Shown: positions 40,791-49,785 of the stretch, piece after piece
Layout of the letters: each line of letters starts with the position of its first letter
Position numbering within the stretch: the stretch's first letter is position 1
Assembly (NCBI GenBank): GCA_003241645.1
Contig: QFOX01000003.1
Coordinates: 1 to 64,000, forward strand
Direction: 5' to 3'
Source: Azospirillum brasilense
GTDB lineage: Bacteria > Pseudomonadota > Alphaproteobacteria > Rickettsiales > UBA3002
Length of the DNA: 64,000 nt
Made by a program: the position numbers and the translations under genes
The notes under the pieces: generated by a model
Databases searched by the model: none
Told to the model about the DNA's origin: nothing
The model's input: only the letters and a program-made list of their open reading frames with translations

Positions 40791-42626
40791 ATGCACGCAT
40801 ACCGCACCCATACCTGCAACCAACTGCGCACCTCCGAGGTGGGGCAGGAGGTGAAACTTTCCGGCTGGGTGCACCGCGTGCGCGACCATGGGCAGCTGGC
40901 CTTCCTTGACCTGCGCGACCATTACGGCATCACGCAGATCGTCGCCAGCACCGAGAGCGGCCTGTTCGAAGCGTTTGGCAAGCTGAAGCCCGAGTCCGTC
41001 GTCACCATCACCGGCACGGTGGTGGCCCGCGCGAAAGAGGCGGTGAACACCAACCTGCCAACCGGCGAGGTGGAAGTGGCGGTGGCCAGTCTGCATATCG
41101 AATCCGCGGCGCAAACCCTGCCCATGCAGGTGAACTCGGATGCGGAATTTCCTGAGGCAACGCGCCTGACCTACCGCTTCCTCGACCTCCGCCGCGAGAA
41201 GCTGCACAACAACATCGTGCTGCGCAGCAAGATCATCTCGAGCCTGCGCCGCCGCATGACGGACCAGGGCTTCCTTGAATACCAGACGCCGATCCTCACC
41301 GCCTCGAGCCCCGAGGGCGCGCGCGATTACCTCGTGCCCAGCCGCGTGCACCCCGGCAAGTTCTACGCGCTGCCGCAGGCACCGCAAATGTTCAAGCAAC
41401 TGCTGATGGTCTCCGGCTTCGACCGTTATTTCCAGATCGCGCCCTGCTTCCGCGACGAGGACGCGCGCGCCGACCGCAGCCCCGGCGAATTCTACCAGCT
41501 CGACATCGAGATGAGCTTCGTGACGCAGGAAGACGTGTTCGCCGCCATCGAGCCTGTGCTGCACGGCGTGTTCACCGAATTCTCCGACTGGAAAGTGACC
41601 GACTACCCGTTCCCGCGCATCACCTATGACGAAGCCATGCGCAAATACGGCTCCGACAAGCCGGACCTGCGCAACCCCATCGAGATCGCCGGTGCCTGCA
41701 GCATCTGGCGCGATTCGGAGTTCGCCATCTTCAAGCAGGTGCTGGCTGCGGGCGGTAAGATCCGCGCCATTCCGGCCCCCGGTTGCGCCGACAAACCGCG
41801 CAGCTTCTTCGACAACATGATCGAGTTCGCCAAATCGCATGGCGCGAAGGGCTTGGCATACATTGGCTTCGATGCGGACGGCACGCCCAAAGGCCCCATC
41901 GCGAAATTCCTGAGCCCCGAGAAGTTGGAAGAACTGAAGACGAAGGCCAAACTGAACAATGGCGATGCGGTGTTCTTCACCAGCGGCCCGAAGCTGGAAG
42001 CCGAGACCATCGCCGGCAAGGTGCGCACCGAGGTGGCCAATCAGTTGGGCCTCATCAAGGAAGGCGAATACAAATTCTGCTGGATCGTGGATTTCCCCTA
42101 CTTCGAGTGGAACGAGGACGAAGGCAAGATCGACTTCTCGCACAACCCGTTCTCCATGCCGCAAGGCGGGATCGAGGCGCTGGAAGCCGCCAAAACGAAA
42201 GAGGAGCTGCTGGATATCAAAGCCTTCCAGTACGACATCGTGTGCAACGGGGTGGAGCTTTCCTCCGGCGCGATCCGTAACCACAAGCCGGAAGTGATGG
42301 TGAAGGCCTTCGAGATCGCGGGCTACACCCGCGCCGACGTGGAAGGCAAATTCGCTGCCCTGTTCAATGCGTTCCATTACGGCGCGCCGCCGCATGGTGG
42401 CCTCGCCCCGGGCGTGGACCGCATGGTGATGCTGCTGGCCAACGAGCCGAACATCCGCGAGGTGATTACCTTCCCCATGAACCAGCAGGCGCAGGATCTG
42501 CTGATGCAGGCCCCCAACGTGGCGACCGTGAAGGCGCTGCGCGAGCTGCACATCCAGCTTTCGCCGAAGGCCGTGGCCGCACTGGAAGAGGAAGCCGCCA
42601 AAAAAGCGGGTGAAGCGGCCGCCTGA
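40791..42626 (+). CDS. aspS: Aspartyl-tRNA synthetase
   Basis: 611-residue class II synthetase. An N-terminal OB-fold anticodon domain (GWVHRVRDHGQLAFLDLRDH) precedes motif 2 (YFQIAPCFRDEDARADRSPG) and the bacterial insertion domain (about 290-430). Motif 3 is GGLAPGVDRMVMLL. Bacterial length. An N-terminal His-Thr-His-Thr style start (YRTHTCNQL) is usual. Whether it also charges tRNA-Asn cannot be read from sequence by eye. AAAGGA lies 6-7 bases before the ATG. A 64-base gap precedes the phosphatase. Confidence 0.98.
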   Translation: MHAYRTHTCNQLRTSEVGQEVKLSGWVHRVRDHGQLAFLDLRDHYGITQIVASTESGLFEAFGKLKPESVVTITGTVVARAKEAVNTNLPTGEVEVAVASLHIESAAQTLPMQVNSDAEFPEATRLTYRFLDLRREKLHNNIVLRSKIISSLRRRMTDQGFLEYQTPILTASSPEGARDYLVPSRVHPGKFYALPQAPQMFKQLLMVSGFDRYFQIAPCFRDEDARADRSPGEFYQLDIEMSFVTQEDVFAAIEPVLHGVFTEFSDWKVTDYPFPRITYDEAMRKYGSDKPDLRNPIEIAGACSIWRDSEFAIFKQVLAAGGKIRAIPAPGCADKPRSFFDNMIEFAKSHGAKGLAYIGFDADGTPKGPIAKFLSPEKLEELKTKAKLNNGDAVFFTSGPKLEAETIAGKVRTEVANQLGLIKEGEYKFCWIVDFPYFEWNEDEGKIDFSHNPFSMPQGGIEALEAAKTKEELLDIKAFQYDIVCNGVELSSGAIRNHKPEVMVKAFEIAGYTRADVEGKFAALFNAFHYGAPPHGGLAPGVDRMVMLLANEPNIREVITFPMNQQAQDLLMQAPNVATVKALRELHIQLSPKAVAALEEEAAKKAGEAAA

Positions 42627-42690
42627 CTTCACCAAAACGTCATATAACGTTGCGATCGCTTTGCTAAGGTAGCGTGCATCAGGAGGATGC

Positions 42691-43653
42691 ATGATGCGCC
42701 GTAGCCCGTTGCCTGCCGATTTCTCGCCGCATGATCTCGTGGCCCTTGCCCGCGCGGCGGGCGATGCCATCCTGCAGGAATTATCGAACGCCGAAACCCT
42801 CGGCATCGAGCGCAAAAGCGATGACTCGCCCTTCACCCGGGCCGATCAGCGCGCCAACGATATCGTGCTGGCGGGGTTAAAACGCCTGACGCCGGACATT
42901 CCCGTGCTGTCGGAAGAAGACCCGCCAGAGCACCAGCAATGGGTCATGCAGCAACCCACCTATTGGTGCGTCGACCCGCTCGACGGCACGCGCACCGCGG
43001 TCCAATATTCCAAGGGCTTCACCCATTACGATGGGTTTGGCACGTTGATCGGGCTGGTGCATCACGGGGTGCCCGTGTTCGGTGTGGCCCATTACCCGAA
43101 TAATCGCATGACGCTGGACGATGGCACGCCCAGCGCGCCGGGTATCACCTATTTCACCAGTGCCGACGGGGCGCTTGCCTATCGCCAGCTGGGCGATCAG
43201 GCGGCGCAGCCCATCCATACGCGCCCCTGCCTGACCAGCACCATGCGCGTGGCCGAAGGCTATGGCGGGCAACGCCTGCAGGCCCTTGGTGGCCTTGCGG
43301 TGCAGGGCAGCAGCGAGGTGGGCGGTTCGCGGCTGATCCGTGCGGCGGAAGCTTCGGTGCATGCCGGCTATACGGGGGGAAGCAAGGTCGCCTCCTTTGG
43401 GTTCTGGGACGTGGCCGCGCCCCACGCCATCCTGCGGGCGGCAGGGGGCGAACTGGTGACCCTGCCGAGTGATTTTGCGCAGCACCAGCAAGCAGGCGCA
43501 CTGAAGAGCGGCGAAGCGCTGCGCTATGATGGGCGGCATTATGCCGCGGCCATGGGGCAGGGGAAACCCTACGTGCCATTGTGCGTGGGCGCGCACACAG
43601 ATACCTTGCGTCGGTTGGGCTTGCCGGTTAGACAGGCCGGAATCGAAAGGTAA
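42691..43653 (+). CDS. Inositol-monophosphatase-family (CysQ/SuhB-like) phosphatase
   Basis: 320 residues. Metal-dependent phosphatase fold: the first metal glutamate in PVLSEEDPPEHQQW, the core motif WCVDPLDGTRTAVQYSKGFT and the C-terminal WDVAAPHAILRAAGGEL. These three blocks define the family. SuhB/CysQ-type enzymes act on inositol phosphate or 3'-phosphoadenosine phosphates; the substrate cannot be decided here. Slightly longer than usual (about 260-290). A strong AGGAGG lies just upstream; the ATG is doubled (ATGATG). It is followed by two small membrane proteins, probably one operon. Confidence 0.9.
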   Translation: MMRRSPLPADFSPHDLVALARAAGDAILQELSNAETLGIERKSDDSPFTRADQRANDIVLAGLKRLTPDIPVLSEEDPPEHQQWVMQQPTYWCVDPLDGTRTAVQYSKGFTHYDGFGTLIGLVHHGVPVFGVAHYPNNRMTLDDGTPSAPGITYFTSADGALAYRQLGDQAAQPIHTRPCLTSTMRVAEGYGGQRLQALGGLAVQGSSEVGGSRLIRAAEASVHAGYTGGSKVASFGFWDVAAPHAILRAAGGELVTLPSDFAQHQQAGALKSGEALRYDGRHYAAAMGQGKPYVPLCVGAHTDTLRRLGLPVRQAGIER

Positions 43654-43656
43654 CCC

Positions 43657-43905
43657 ATGCCCCCCCTTCCCACTATCGTCGGCTTTGCCGGTGTGTTCAT
43701 CGTGCTGGTGGCCTATGCGCTGCTGGCCAGCGGCCGCCTGAGCAACGACGACATGCGCTACCCCGTGCTGAACATCGTCGGCACGCTCGGCATCGCTTAT
43801 TCGCTGCTGTACCAGTGGAACCTGCCGAGCATGGTCACGCAGCTGATCTGGATCGCGGTAAGCATCATCGGCATGATGCGCATCGCACGTAAACGGATGC
43901 GCTGA
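43657..43905 (+). CDS. CBU_0592-like small membrane protein (copy 1)
   Basis: 82 residues. Three hydrophobic segments: residues about 6-24 (IVGFAGVFIVLVAYALLASG), 38-52 and 60-77. The pattern LNIVGTLGIAYSLLYQWNLP with a membrane-buried QWNLP is the hallmark of the CBU_0592 family. The function is unknown. ATG with AAAGGTAA upstream, 3 bases after the phosphatase stop. A paralogue follows directly. Confidence 0.85.
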   Translation: MPPLPTIVGFAGVFIVLVAYALLASGRLSNDDMRYPVLNIVGTLGIAYSLLYQWNLPSMVTQLIWIAVSIIGMMRIARKRMR

Positions 43906-43906
43906 G

Positions 43907-44149
43907 ATGGAACCCCTGTTCATTGCCATTGGCTTCATCGGCCCCATCCTGTTCCTGTGGGCTTACATCATGCTGTCGATCGGCGCGTGGCATGGCAACA
44001 TGCTGAAGCCGCATGTGCTGAACCTGCTGGGTGCGCTTGCCGTGCTGGTGTCGCTCAGCGCGCAGTGGAACCTGCCCATGTGCGTGCTGGAAGTGTGCTG
44101 GGGCGCGGTGAGCCTCTACGGCATCTGGCGCGCGAAATTCCGCGCGTAA
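43907..44149 (+). CDS. CBU_0592-like small membrane protein (copy 2)
   Basis: 80 residues with the same topology as copy 1, including LNLLGALAVLVSLSAQWNLP and a C-terminal WGAVSLYGIWRAKFRA. It starts one base after the copy 1 stop, so the two are co-translated and may form a heteromer. The function is unknown. It is convergent with secA, 37 bases between stops. Confidence 0.85.
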   Translation: MEPLFIAIGFIGPILFLWAYIMLSIGAWHGNMLKPHVLNLLGALAVLVSLSAQWNLPMCVLEVCWGAVSLYGIWRAKFRA

Positions 44150-44186
44150 CGATTCATTCCACGAAGAAAGCCAAGGCGACGGCTGG

Positions 44187-46979
44187 CTAGGCCAGCGTGC
44201 CGTGGCAATGCTTGAACTTCTTGCCGGAACCGCACGGGCAGGGCTCGTTGCGCGCCACTTTGCCCCAGCTGGCGGGGTCGGTGGCCACGCGGTCCTGCGG
44301 CTTCACATGCATGCGCAGCGTTTGCGCCGAAGCTTGCGGGGCTGCCTCGTCCATCTGCGCGGCGAGGGCGGGGTCCACGCGGCTTTCATGCATTTCCTGC
44401 TGCGGCTTCATGCGCATCAGCTCGTCGGAAAGCTCGACGCGGATCTGCACGCGCGACAGGCGCGACACCACCACTTCGCGCAGGTGGTTCAGCATATGCT
44501 CGAACAGCGAGAAGGCTTCCTGCTTGTACTCGTTCAGCGGGTCGCGCTGCGCGTACGCCCGCAGGTTAATGCCCTGACGCAAATGGTCGAGCGACAGCAG
44601 GTGGTCCTTCCACAGCTGGTCGAGCGTTTCCATCAGCACGCGTTTTTCGGCAATGGCAAAAATATCCGGCGGGAAGTTCGCGGCGCGCACCAGCATGTGC
44701 TCGCGCGTGGCGTTCTCCAGCCGTGCGAGGATCTCCTCGTCGGCAATGCCTTCCTCGGCGGCCCAATCGGCCACGGGCAGTTCCAGCCCGTAGATGCGCT
44801 TCACTTCGCTGGCGAGGCCTGCCACGTCCCACGCATCGGCGTAGCTGCCGGCGGGAATGTGCGCGGCCACCAGCTGGGCGTTCACGTCGGCGCGCATGTC
44901 TTCGACGGTCTCGTGCACGTCGGTGAAATCCATCAGCTCCAGGCGCTGTTCATAGATCACTTTGCGCTGGTCGTTCATCACGTCATCGAACTTCAGCAGC
45001 GTTTTGCGGATCTCGTAGTTGCGTTGCTCGACCTTGGTCTGCGCGCGCTCGATGGCCTTGTTCATCCACGGGTGGAAGATGGCTTCGTCCTCTTTCAGGC
45101 CAAGACGGGTCAGCGCCGCGTCGATGCGTTCGGAGCCGAAAATGCGCATCAGGTCGTCCTGCAGTGACAGGAAGAATTTCGACGCGCCGGGGTCACCCTG
45201 ACGGCCCGAACGGCCGCGCAGCTGGTTATCGATGCGGCGCGATTCATGCCGCTCGGTACCAATCACGAACAGGCCGCCGGCGTTGCGCACGACTTCCTTG
45301 TCAGCTTCGACCTGCGAACGGATGCGCTCCTGCGCCACGGCGTCCAGCGCTTCTACGCCTTTGTTCTCGGCCTCCTGCTTGATGAGCATGTCGGCGTTAC
45401 CGCCAAGCATAATATCGGTGCCGCGGCCCGCCATGTTGGTGGCGATGGTGATGGCACCGGGGCGGCCCGCCTGCGCAATGATCTGCGCTTCCTGTTCGTG
45501 GAAGCGGGCGTTGAGCACCTGATGCGGGATCTTCTCTTTCTTCAGCACAGCGGCGAAGGATTCGGATTTCTCGATGCTCACGGTGCCCACCAGCACAGGC
45601 TGGTTGCGCGCATGCGCTTCGGTGATGAGCTTGATCACCGCGCGGTCGCGCTCGGCGCTGGTGCGGTAGATCTCGTCGTCCATGTCCTGGCGCGCCACGG
45701 CACGGTGGGTGGGGATCTCGATCACTTCCAGCTTGTAGATGTCGTGGAACTCGCCCGCTTCGGTCATGGCGGTGCCGGTCATGCCCGCCAGTTTGGGGAA
45801 CAGGCGGAAATAATTCTGGAACGTGATGCTTGCCAGCGTCTGGTTCTCGTTCTGGATGGTGACTTTTTCTTTCGCTTCCAGCGCCTGGTGCAGGCCTTCG
45901 CTGTAGCGGCGGCCTTCCATCATGCGGCCGGTGAACTCATCGATGATGACCACCTTGTTGTTCTTCACGATGTAGTCGGTATCGCGCTTGAACAGCACAT
46001 GCGCGCGCAGGGCCTGCTGCACATGGTGCACCACCGATACGTTCTCGATGTCATAGAGCCCGGCGCCTTCCGGCAGCAGGCCGTGTTCGGCCAGCAATTG
46101 CTCCATGAATGCCACGCCCGCCTCGGTGAGCGACGCGCTGCGCTGCTTCTCGTCATGCTCGTAGAAATTGTTCGGCTCGTCGGGCTTGTTGGCGGCGGCC
46201 TTCTGCTGTGCCGTCAGCGTCGAGGGCACATGCGCAGCAAGCAGCGTGGGGATCAGGCGGTCCACCTTCATGTAGAGTTCGGAATTGTCTTCCGTGGGGC
46301 CCGAGATAATGAGCGGCGTGCGCGCCTCATCGATCAGGATGGAGTCCACCTCATCCACGATGGCGTAGTTGAACGGGCGCTGCACCATGTCTTCGCGGCT
46401 GTATTTCATGTTGTCGCGCAGGTAGTCGAAGCCGTATTCGTTGTTGGTGCCGTAGGTGATGTCGCAGGCATAGGCGGCGCGGCGCTGGTCATCGTCCAGC
46501 CCATGCACGATCACGCCGACGCTGAGGCCGAGGAATTCGTGGATCTTACCCATCCACGCGCTATCGCGCTGGGCGAGGTAGTCGTTCACGGTCACGATGT
46601 GCACGCCCTTGCCGGTGAGTGCGTTCAGGTAAGCGGGCAGGGTGGCCACCAGCGTTTTACCTTCGCCGGTCTTCATTTCCGAGATCATGCTCTTGTGCAG
46701 CACCAGCCCGCCAATGAGCTGTTCATCAAAGTGGCGCATGCCCAGCACGCGCTTGCCCGCTTCGCGCACCACGGCGAAGGCTTCCACGGTGAGTTTGTCG
46801 AGTGGGGTGCCATTGGCCAGCGCGGCCTTGAACGCATCCGTCTTGGCGCGAAGTTCGTCGTCGCTCAGTGCGCTGATCGTCGCTTCCAGCGCGTTGATCT
46901 CCTCCACCGTGCGGCGCAGGCTGGTGACAATGCGCTCGTTGGAGCTACCGAAGATTTTCTTGGCGATGTTGGAAAGCAT
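44187..46979 (-). CDS. secA: Preprotein translocase ATPase SecA
   Basis: 930 residues. Motor of Sec export, moving unfolded proteins through SecYEG. The Walker A region is EMKTGEGKTLVATLPAYLNA and the DEVDS box is IVDEVDSILIDEARTPLI. AGRGTDIMLGG and RQGDPGASKFFLSLQDDLMR are typical of the C-terminal motor. The zinc-binding tail CPCGSGKKFKHCHG (CxC...CH) for SecB and lipid binding is intact. The start MLSNIAKKIFGS is preferred; a GTG two codons upstream is in frame but gives a non-family N-terminus. Divergent from the foldase. Confidence 0.98.
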   Translation of the reverse strand: MLSNIAKKIFGSSNERIVTSLRRTVEEINALEATISALSDDELRAKTDAFKAALANGTPLDKLTVEAFAVVREAGKRVLGMRHFDEQLIGGLVLHKSMISEMKTGEGKTLVATLPAYLNALTGKGVHIVTVNDYLAQRDSAWMGKIHEFLGLSVGVIVHGLDDDQRRAAYACDITYGTNNEYGFDYLRDNMKYSREDMVQRPFNYAIVDEVDSILIDEARTPLIISGPTEDNSELYMKVDRLIPTLLAAHVPSTLTAQQKAAANKPDEPNNFYEHDEKQRSASLTEAGVAFMEQLLAEHGLLPEGAGLYDIENVSVVHHVQQALRAHVLFKRDTDYIVKNNKVVIIDEFTGRMMEGRRYSEGLHQALEAKEKVTIQNENQTLASITFQNYFRLFPKLAGMTGTAMTEAGEFHDIYKLEVIEIPTHRAVARQDMDDEIYRTSAERDRAVIKLITEAHARNQPVLVGTVSIEKSESFAAVLKKEKIPHQVLNARFHEQEAQIIAQAGRPGAITIATNMAGRGTDIMLGGNADMLIKQEAENKGVEALDAVAQERIRSQVEADKEVVRNAGGLFVIGTERHESRRIDNQLRGRSGRQGDPGASKFFLSLQDDLMRIFGSERIDAALTRLGLKEDEAIFHPWMNKAIERAQTKVEQRNYEIRKTLLKFDDVMNDQRKVIYEQRLELMDFTDVHETVEDMRADVNAQLVAAHIPAGSYADAWDVAGLASEVKRIYGLELPVADWAAEEGIADEEILARLENATREHMLVRAANFPPDIFAIAEKRVLMETLDQLWKDHLLSLDHLRQGINLRAYAQRDPLNEYKQEAFSLFEHMLNHLREVVVSRLSRVQIRVELSDELMRMKPQQEMHESRVDPALAAQMDEAAPQASAQTLRMHVKPQDRVATDPASWGKVARNEPCPCGSGKKFKHCHGTLA

Positions 46980-47146
46980 GGTCACTACGTTTCGTTAAAG
47001 AATGGGTGCAATCGCGCGGATATAGGCGCTGGGCGGCACAGTGTCAATTATCCCCCGCGTGTTTTCCGCAGTTTCTATGGCTTGTCAGGGGGGTGGTTTT
47101 GTGGCAATCCCATGGCCAGCAAAACCCAAACCGAAGAAGGTTCCCC

Positions 47147-48019
47147 ATGCGTCGCCAACTCCTCGCCCTCGTTGCTGCTACTGCGCTTACCACCCTTGCA
47201 AGCCCTGTCTGGGCCGACGATTACGTGCTGATGAAGGTCAACAGCCAGGACGTGACCAAGACCGAAGTGGACCGTATGTGGGCAGGCCTTTTCCCCGCCG
47301 GGCAGGCGCCTGAGCTGGAAGCCATGCAACCGCAAATGCGCGATAAGATCCTGCGCGGCGTGATGACCGAGCGCCTGCTGCTGGGCGAGGCCCTGAAGCA
47401 GGGCGTGGACAAGTCCGATGCGGTGGCGAAAGAACTGGAAGAAGTGAAGCGCAAGCTGGTGGTTCGCCACTTCCTTGAAGCCAAGACCTCCGACATCTCG
47501 GAAGCCGACCTGAAGCGCGAATACGAGACCATGGTCGCCAGCATGCGCGACCAGAAAGAAGTGCGCGCGCGCCATATCCTCGTGAGCACCGAAGCCGAAG
47601 CCAAGGACGTGAAGAAGAAGCTGGATGACGGCAAGAAGTTCGAGGACGTGGCCCGCGAATATTCGAAAGACCCCGGCAGCGCCAAGCAAGGTGGTGACCT
47701 CGGTTACTTCACCAAGGATAAAATGGTGAAACCCTTCGCCGATGCTGCGTTCAGCATGAAAAAAGGCGCGGTTTCGGAGCCGGTGAAATCCCAGTTCGGC
47801 TGGCATGTGATCAAGGTCGAGGATAGCCGCCCGGTCACCATTCCCACCTACAATCAGGTGAAAGAGCAGCTGCGCGTGTCGCTGCAGGAGAAAAAGCTGA
47901 ACGATTACATTCGTGGGCTCGTGAAAGACGCGGAAGTGAAAGTGTATGACGCCAAAGGCGAAGAACTGCCCTTCAGCAAAGACATTCCCGCTGAAAAAGA
48001 CGCCGCGAAGAAAGACTAA
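47147..48019 (+). CDS. Parvulin-type peptidyl-prolyl isomerase (PrsA/SurA-like foldase)
   Basis: 290 residues. Signal peptide 1-23 (LLALVAATALTTLASPVWA). An N-terminal helical SurA-like part (EVDRMWAGLFPAGQAPELEA) is followed by a rotamase domain (about 140-235). That domain carries VRARHILVSTEAEAKDVKKK, YSKDPGSAKQGGDLGYFTK and the hydrophobic QFGWHVIKVED end. It helps proteins fold in the periplasm after Sec export. The start MRRQLLAL is chosen for the signal peptide and GAAGG upstream. The order secA (divergent), foldase, argJ, mutT is common in Alphaproteobacteria. Its stop overlaps the argJ start (TAATG). Confidence 0.95.
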   Translation: MRRQLLALVAATALTTLASPVWADDYVLMKVNSQDVTKTEVDRMWAGLFPAGQAPELEAMQPQMRDKILRGVMTERLLLGEALKQGVDKSDAVAKELEEVKRKLVVRHFLEAKTSDISEADLKREYETMVASMRDQKEVRARHILVSTEAEAKDVKKKLDDGKKFEDVAREYSKDPGSAKQGGDLGYFTKDKMVKPFADAAFSMKKGAVSEPVKSQFGWHVIKVEDSRPVTIPTYNQVKEQLRVSLQEKKLNDYIRGLVKDAEVKVYDAKGEELPFSKDIPAEKDAAKKD

Positions 48020-49239
48020 TGGGTAAGCTCGCAACCTCGCCGCTGGCCCCTTCTGCCACGCCATCGCTGCCGCCGCTGGCGGGGGTGAAGCTTGGCGCCG
48101 CACAGGCGGGCATTCGCTATCAGGGCCGCACTGACCTGCTACTGGTTGAAATGGTAGCAGGCACCACGGTGGCGGGCGTATTCACCCGCTCCAAGGCACC
48201 GTCGGCACCCATTGACTGGTGCCGCGCCGCCCTACCGCACGGCACGGCGCGGGCACTGGTGGTCAATTCCGGCAACGCCAATGCCTTCACCGGCAAACGC
48301 GGTGTCGCCTCGGTGCAGGCTTCGGCTGCTGCGGCTGCCGCGGCGGTGGGTTGCGCCCCGCACGAGGTGTTCCTTGCCTCCACCGGGGTGATCGGCGAGC
48401 CGTTGCCGCACGAGAAGATCGAAGCGGCGCTGCCCGCCTTGCATGCCAGCCTGAGCGATGACTGGAACGGCGCCGCCCGCGCCATCATGACGACCGACAC
48501 CTTCCCCAAAGCCGCCACCCGCAGCCTGCAGGTGGATGGGGTGAGCGTCACCATCAACGGCATTGCCAAAGGCTCCGGCATGATCGCGCCGGACATGGCG
48601 ACCATGCTCGGCTTCATCTTCACCGACGCCGAAATCGCCCAACCATTGCTGCAGCACATGCTGCAGCGCGCCAATGCGAAAAGCTTCAACGCCATCACGG
48701 TGGATGGCGACACAAGCACCAGCGATTGCGCGCTGCTGTTCGCCACCGGCAAAGCGGGCGTGGCCGTGACGGAAGCGTCGCATGCGGCGTTCGAAGCGGC
48801 ACTGACCGACCTGCTGATCGAGCTGGCGCAGCTCATCGTGAAGGATGGCGAAGGCGCACAAAAATTCATGACCATTCGTGTGCGCGGCGCGGAAAGCGAC
48901 CATGCCGCCCACCGCATCGGTCTGGCCATTGGCAATTCGCCGCTGGTGAAGACCGCCATTGCAGGCGAGGACGCGAACTGGGGCCGCATCGTGATGGCCG
49001 TGGGCAAAAGCGGCGAAGCGGCCGACCGCGACAAGCTGAGCGTGGCCATTGGCGGCGTGGTGATCGCGCGCGATGGCGAACGCGTGGAAGGCTACGACGA
49101 AGCGCCGGTGAATGCGCACATGAAAACCCGCGACATCCTCATCGAGGTGGATCTGCAGATCGGGCCGGGCACCGCCACCGTGTGGACATGTGATCTCACC
49201 CACGGTTACATCGACATCAACGCGGATTACCGCTCCTGA
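48019..49239 (+). CDS. argJ: Bifunctional glutamate N-acetyltransferase/amino-acid acetyltransferase ArgJ
   Basis: 406 residues. Moves acetyl groups in the cyclic arginine pathway. The self-cleavage site is intact: GSGMIAPDMATMLGFIFTDA, with Thr195 as nucleophile, so the chain should split into alpha and beta subunits. Other blocks are LVVNSGNANAFTG, STGVIGEPLP and AITVDGDTSTSDCALLFATG, with a C-terminal GYIDINADYRS. Full length. Whether it uses acetyl-CoA as well as acetyl-ornithine cannot be told by eye. Translationally coupled to the foldase. Followed by repeat D2. Confidence 0.97.
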   Translation: MGKLATSPLAPSATPSLPPLAGVKLGAAQAGIRYQGRTDLLLVEMVAGTTVAGVFTRSKAPSAPIDWCRAALPHGTARALVVNSGNANAFTGKRGVASVQASAAAAAAAVGCAPHEVFLASTGVIGEPLPHEKIEAALPALHASLSDDWNGAARAIMTTDTFPKAATRSLQVDGVSVTINGIAKGSGMIAPDMATMLGFIFTDAEIAQPLLQHMLQRANAKSFNAITVDGDTSTSDCALLFATGKAGVAVTEASHAAFEAALTDLLIELAQLIVKDGEGAQKFMTIRVRGAESDHAAHRIGLAIGNSPLVKTAIAGEDANWGRIVMAVGKSGEAADRDKLSVAIGGVVIARDGERVEGYDEAPVNAHMKTRDILIEVDLQIGPGTATVWTCDLTHGYIDINADYRS

Positions 49240-49346
49240 GGTTTCTATGGCCGACCGCGTTGTCATCGCGCTACTCGCTCGGTTATGTAGGCCTTCTACA
49301 CTCCCTCGCTGCGTGGCGGGATTCCTAGCGTTCGGCTCCTATAAAC
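49240..49346. repeat. Family D palindromic repeat, copy D2
   Basis: About 107 bases filling the argJ-mutT gap. It contains CTCGCTCGGT (49274-49283) and TACACTCCCT (49297-49306), matching D1 at the same spacing within one base, and a shared GCGTTGTC block near the start. The ends GGTTTCTATGG and CCTATAAACC are imperfect inverted repeats. Confidence 0.75.
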
Positions 49347-49362
49347 CCTCAGGATACCATCA

Positions 49363-49785
49363 ATGAAAACTGTACTTGTTTCTGCCGTTGCCCTGATCGA
49401 TGCGGATGGTCGCGTGCTGCTGAACCAGCGGCCCGAAGGCAAGCATCTGGCGGGCATGTGGGAATATCCCGGCGGCAAGGTCGAACCGGGCGAGAGCCCG
49501 GAACGCGCCCTCATCCGCGAGATCCGCGAAGAGCTGGGTGTGGAACTCTGCGAGCGCTGCTTCGCGCCGCTGTCGTTCGTCAGCCATGCCTATGAAGATT
49601 TCCAGCTGTTGATGCTGCTGTACGTGGCGCATCGCTGGGAAGGCATTCCACAAAGCCGCGAGGGGCAGGCCCTGACCTGGAAACGCCCGGCCGAGATGCG
49701 CGCCATGCCCATGCCCCCCGCCGATGTACCGCTGATCCACGTGCTGGAAGAATACGTGGCCAGCCGCATGAAATCACCGGCCTAG
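49363..49785 (+). CDS. mutT: 8-oxo-dGTP diphosphatase MutT
   Basis: 140 residues. Sanitises oxidised nucleotides. A complete Nudix box is present: PGGKVEPGESPERALIREIR then EELGVEL, with G-x5-E-x7-RE-x2-EE-x-G spacing. The N-terminal strand VLVSAVALIDADGRVLLNQR and WKRPAEMRAMP near the C-terminus are typical of MutT. It partners functionally with MutY at 22 kb. Its stop interlocks with the convergent methyltransferase through CTAG. Confidence 0.95.
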   Translation: MKTVLVSAVALIDADGRVLLNQRPEGKHLAGMWEYPGGKVEPGESPERALIREIREELGVELCERCFAPLSFVSHAYEDFQLLMLLYVAHRWEGIPQSREGQALTWKRPAEMRAMPMPPADVPLIHVLEEYVASRMKSPA

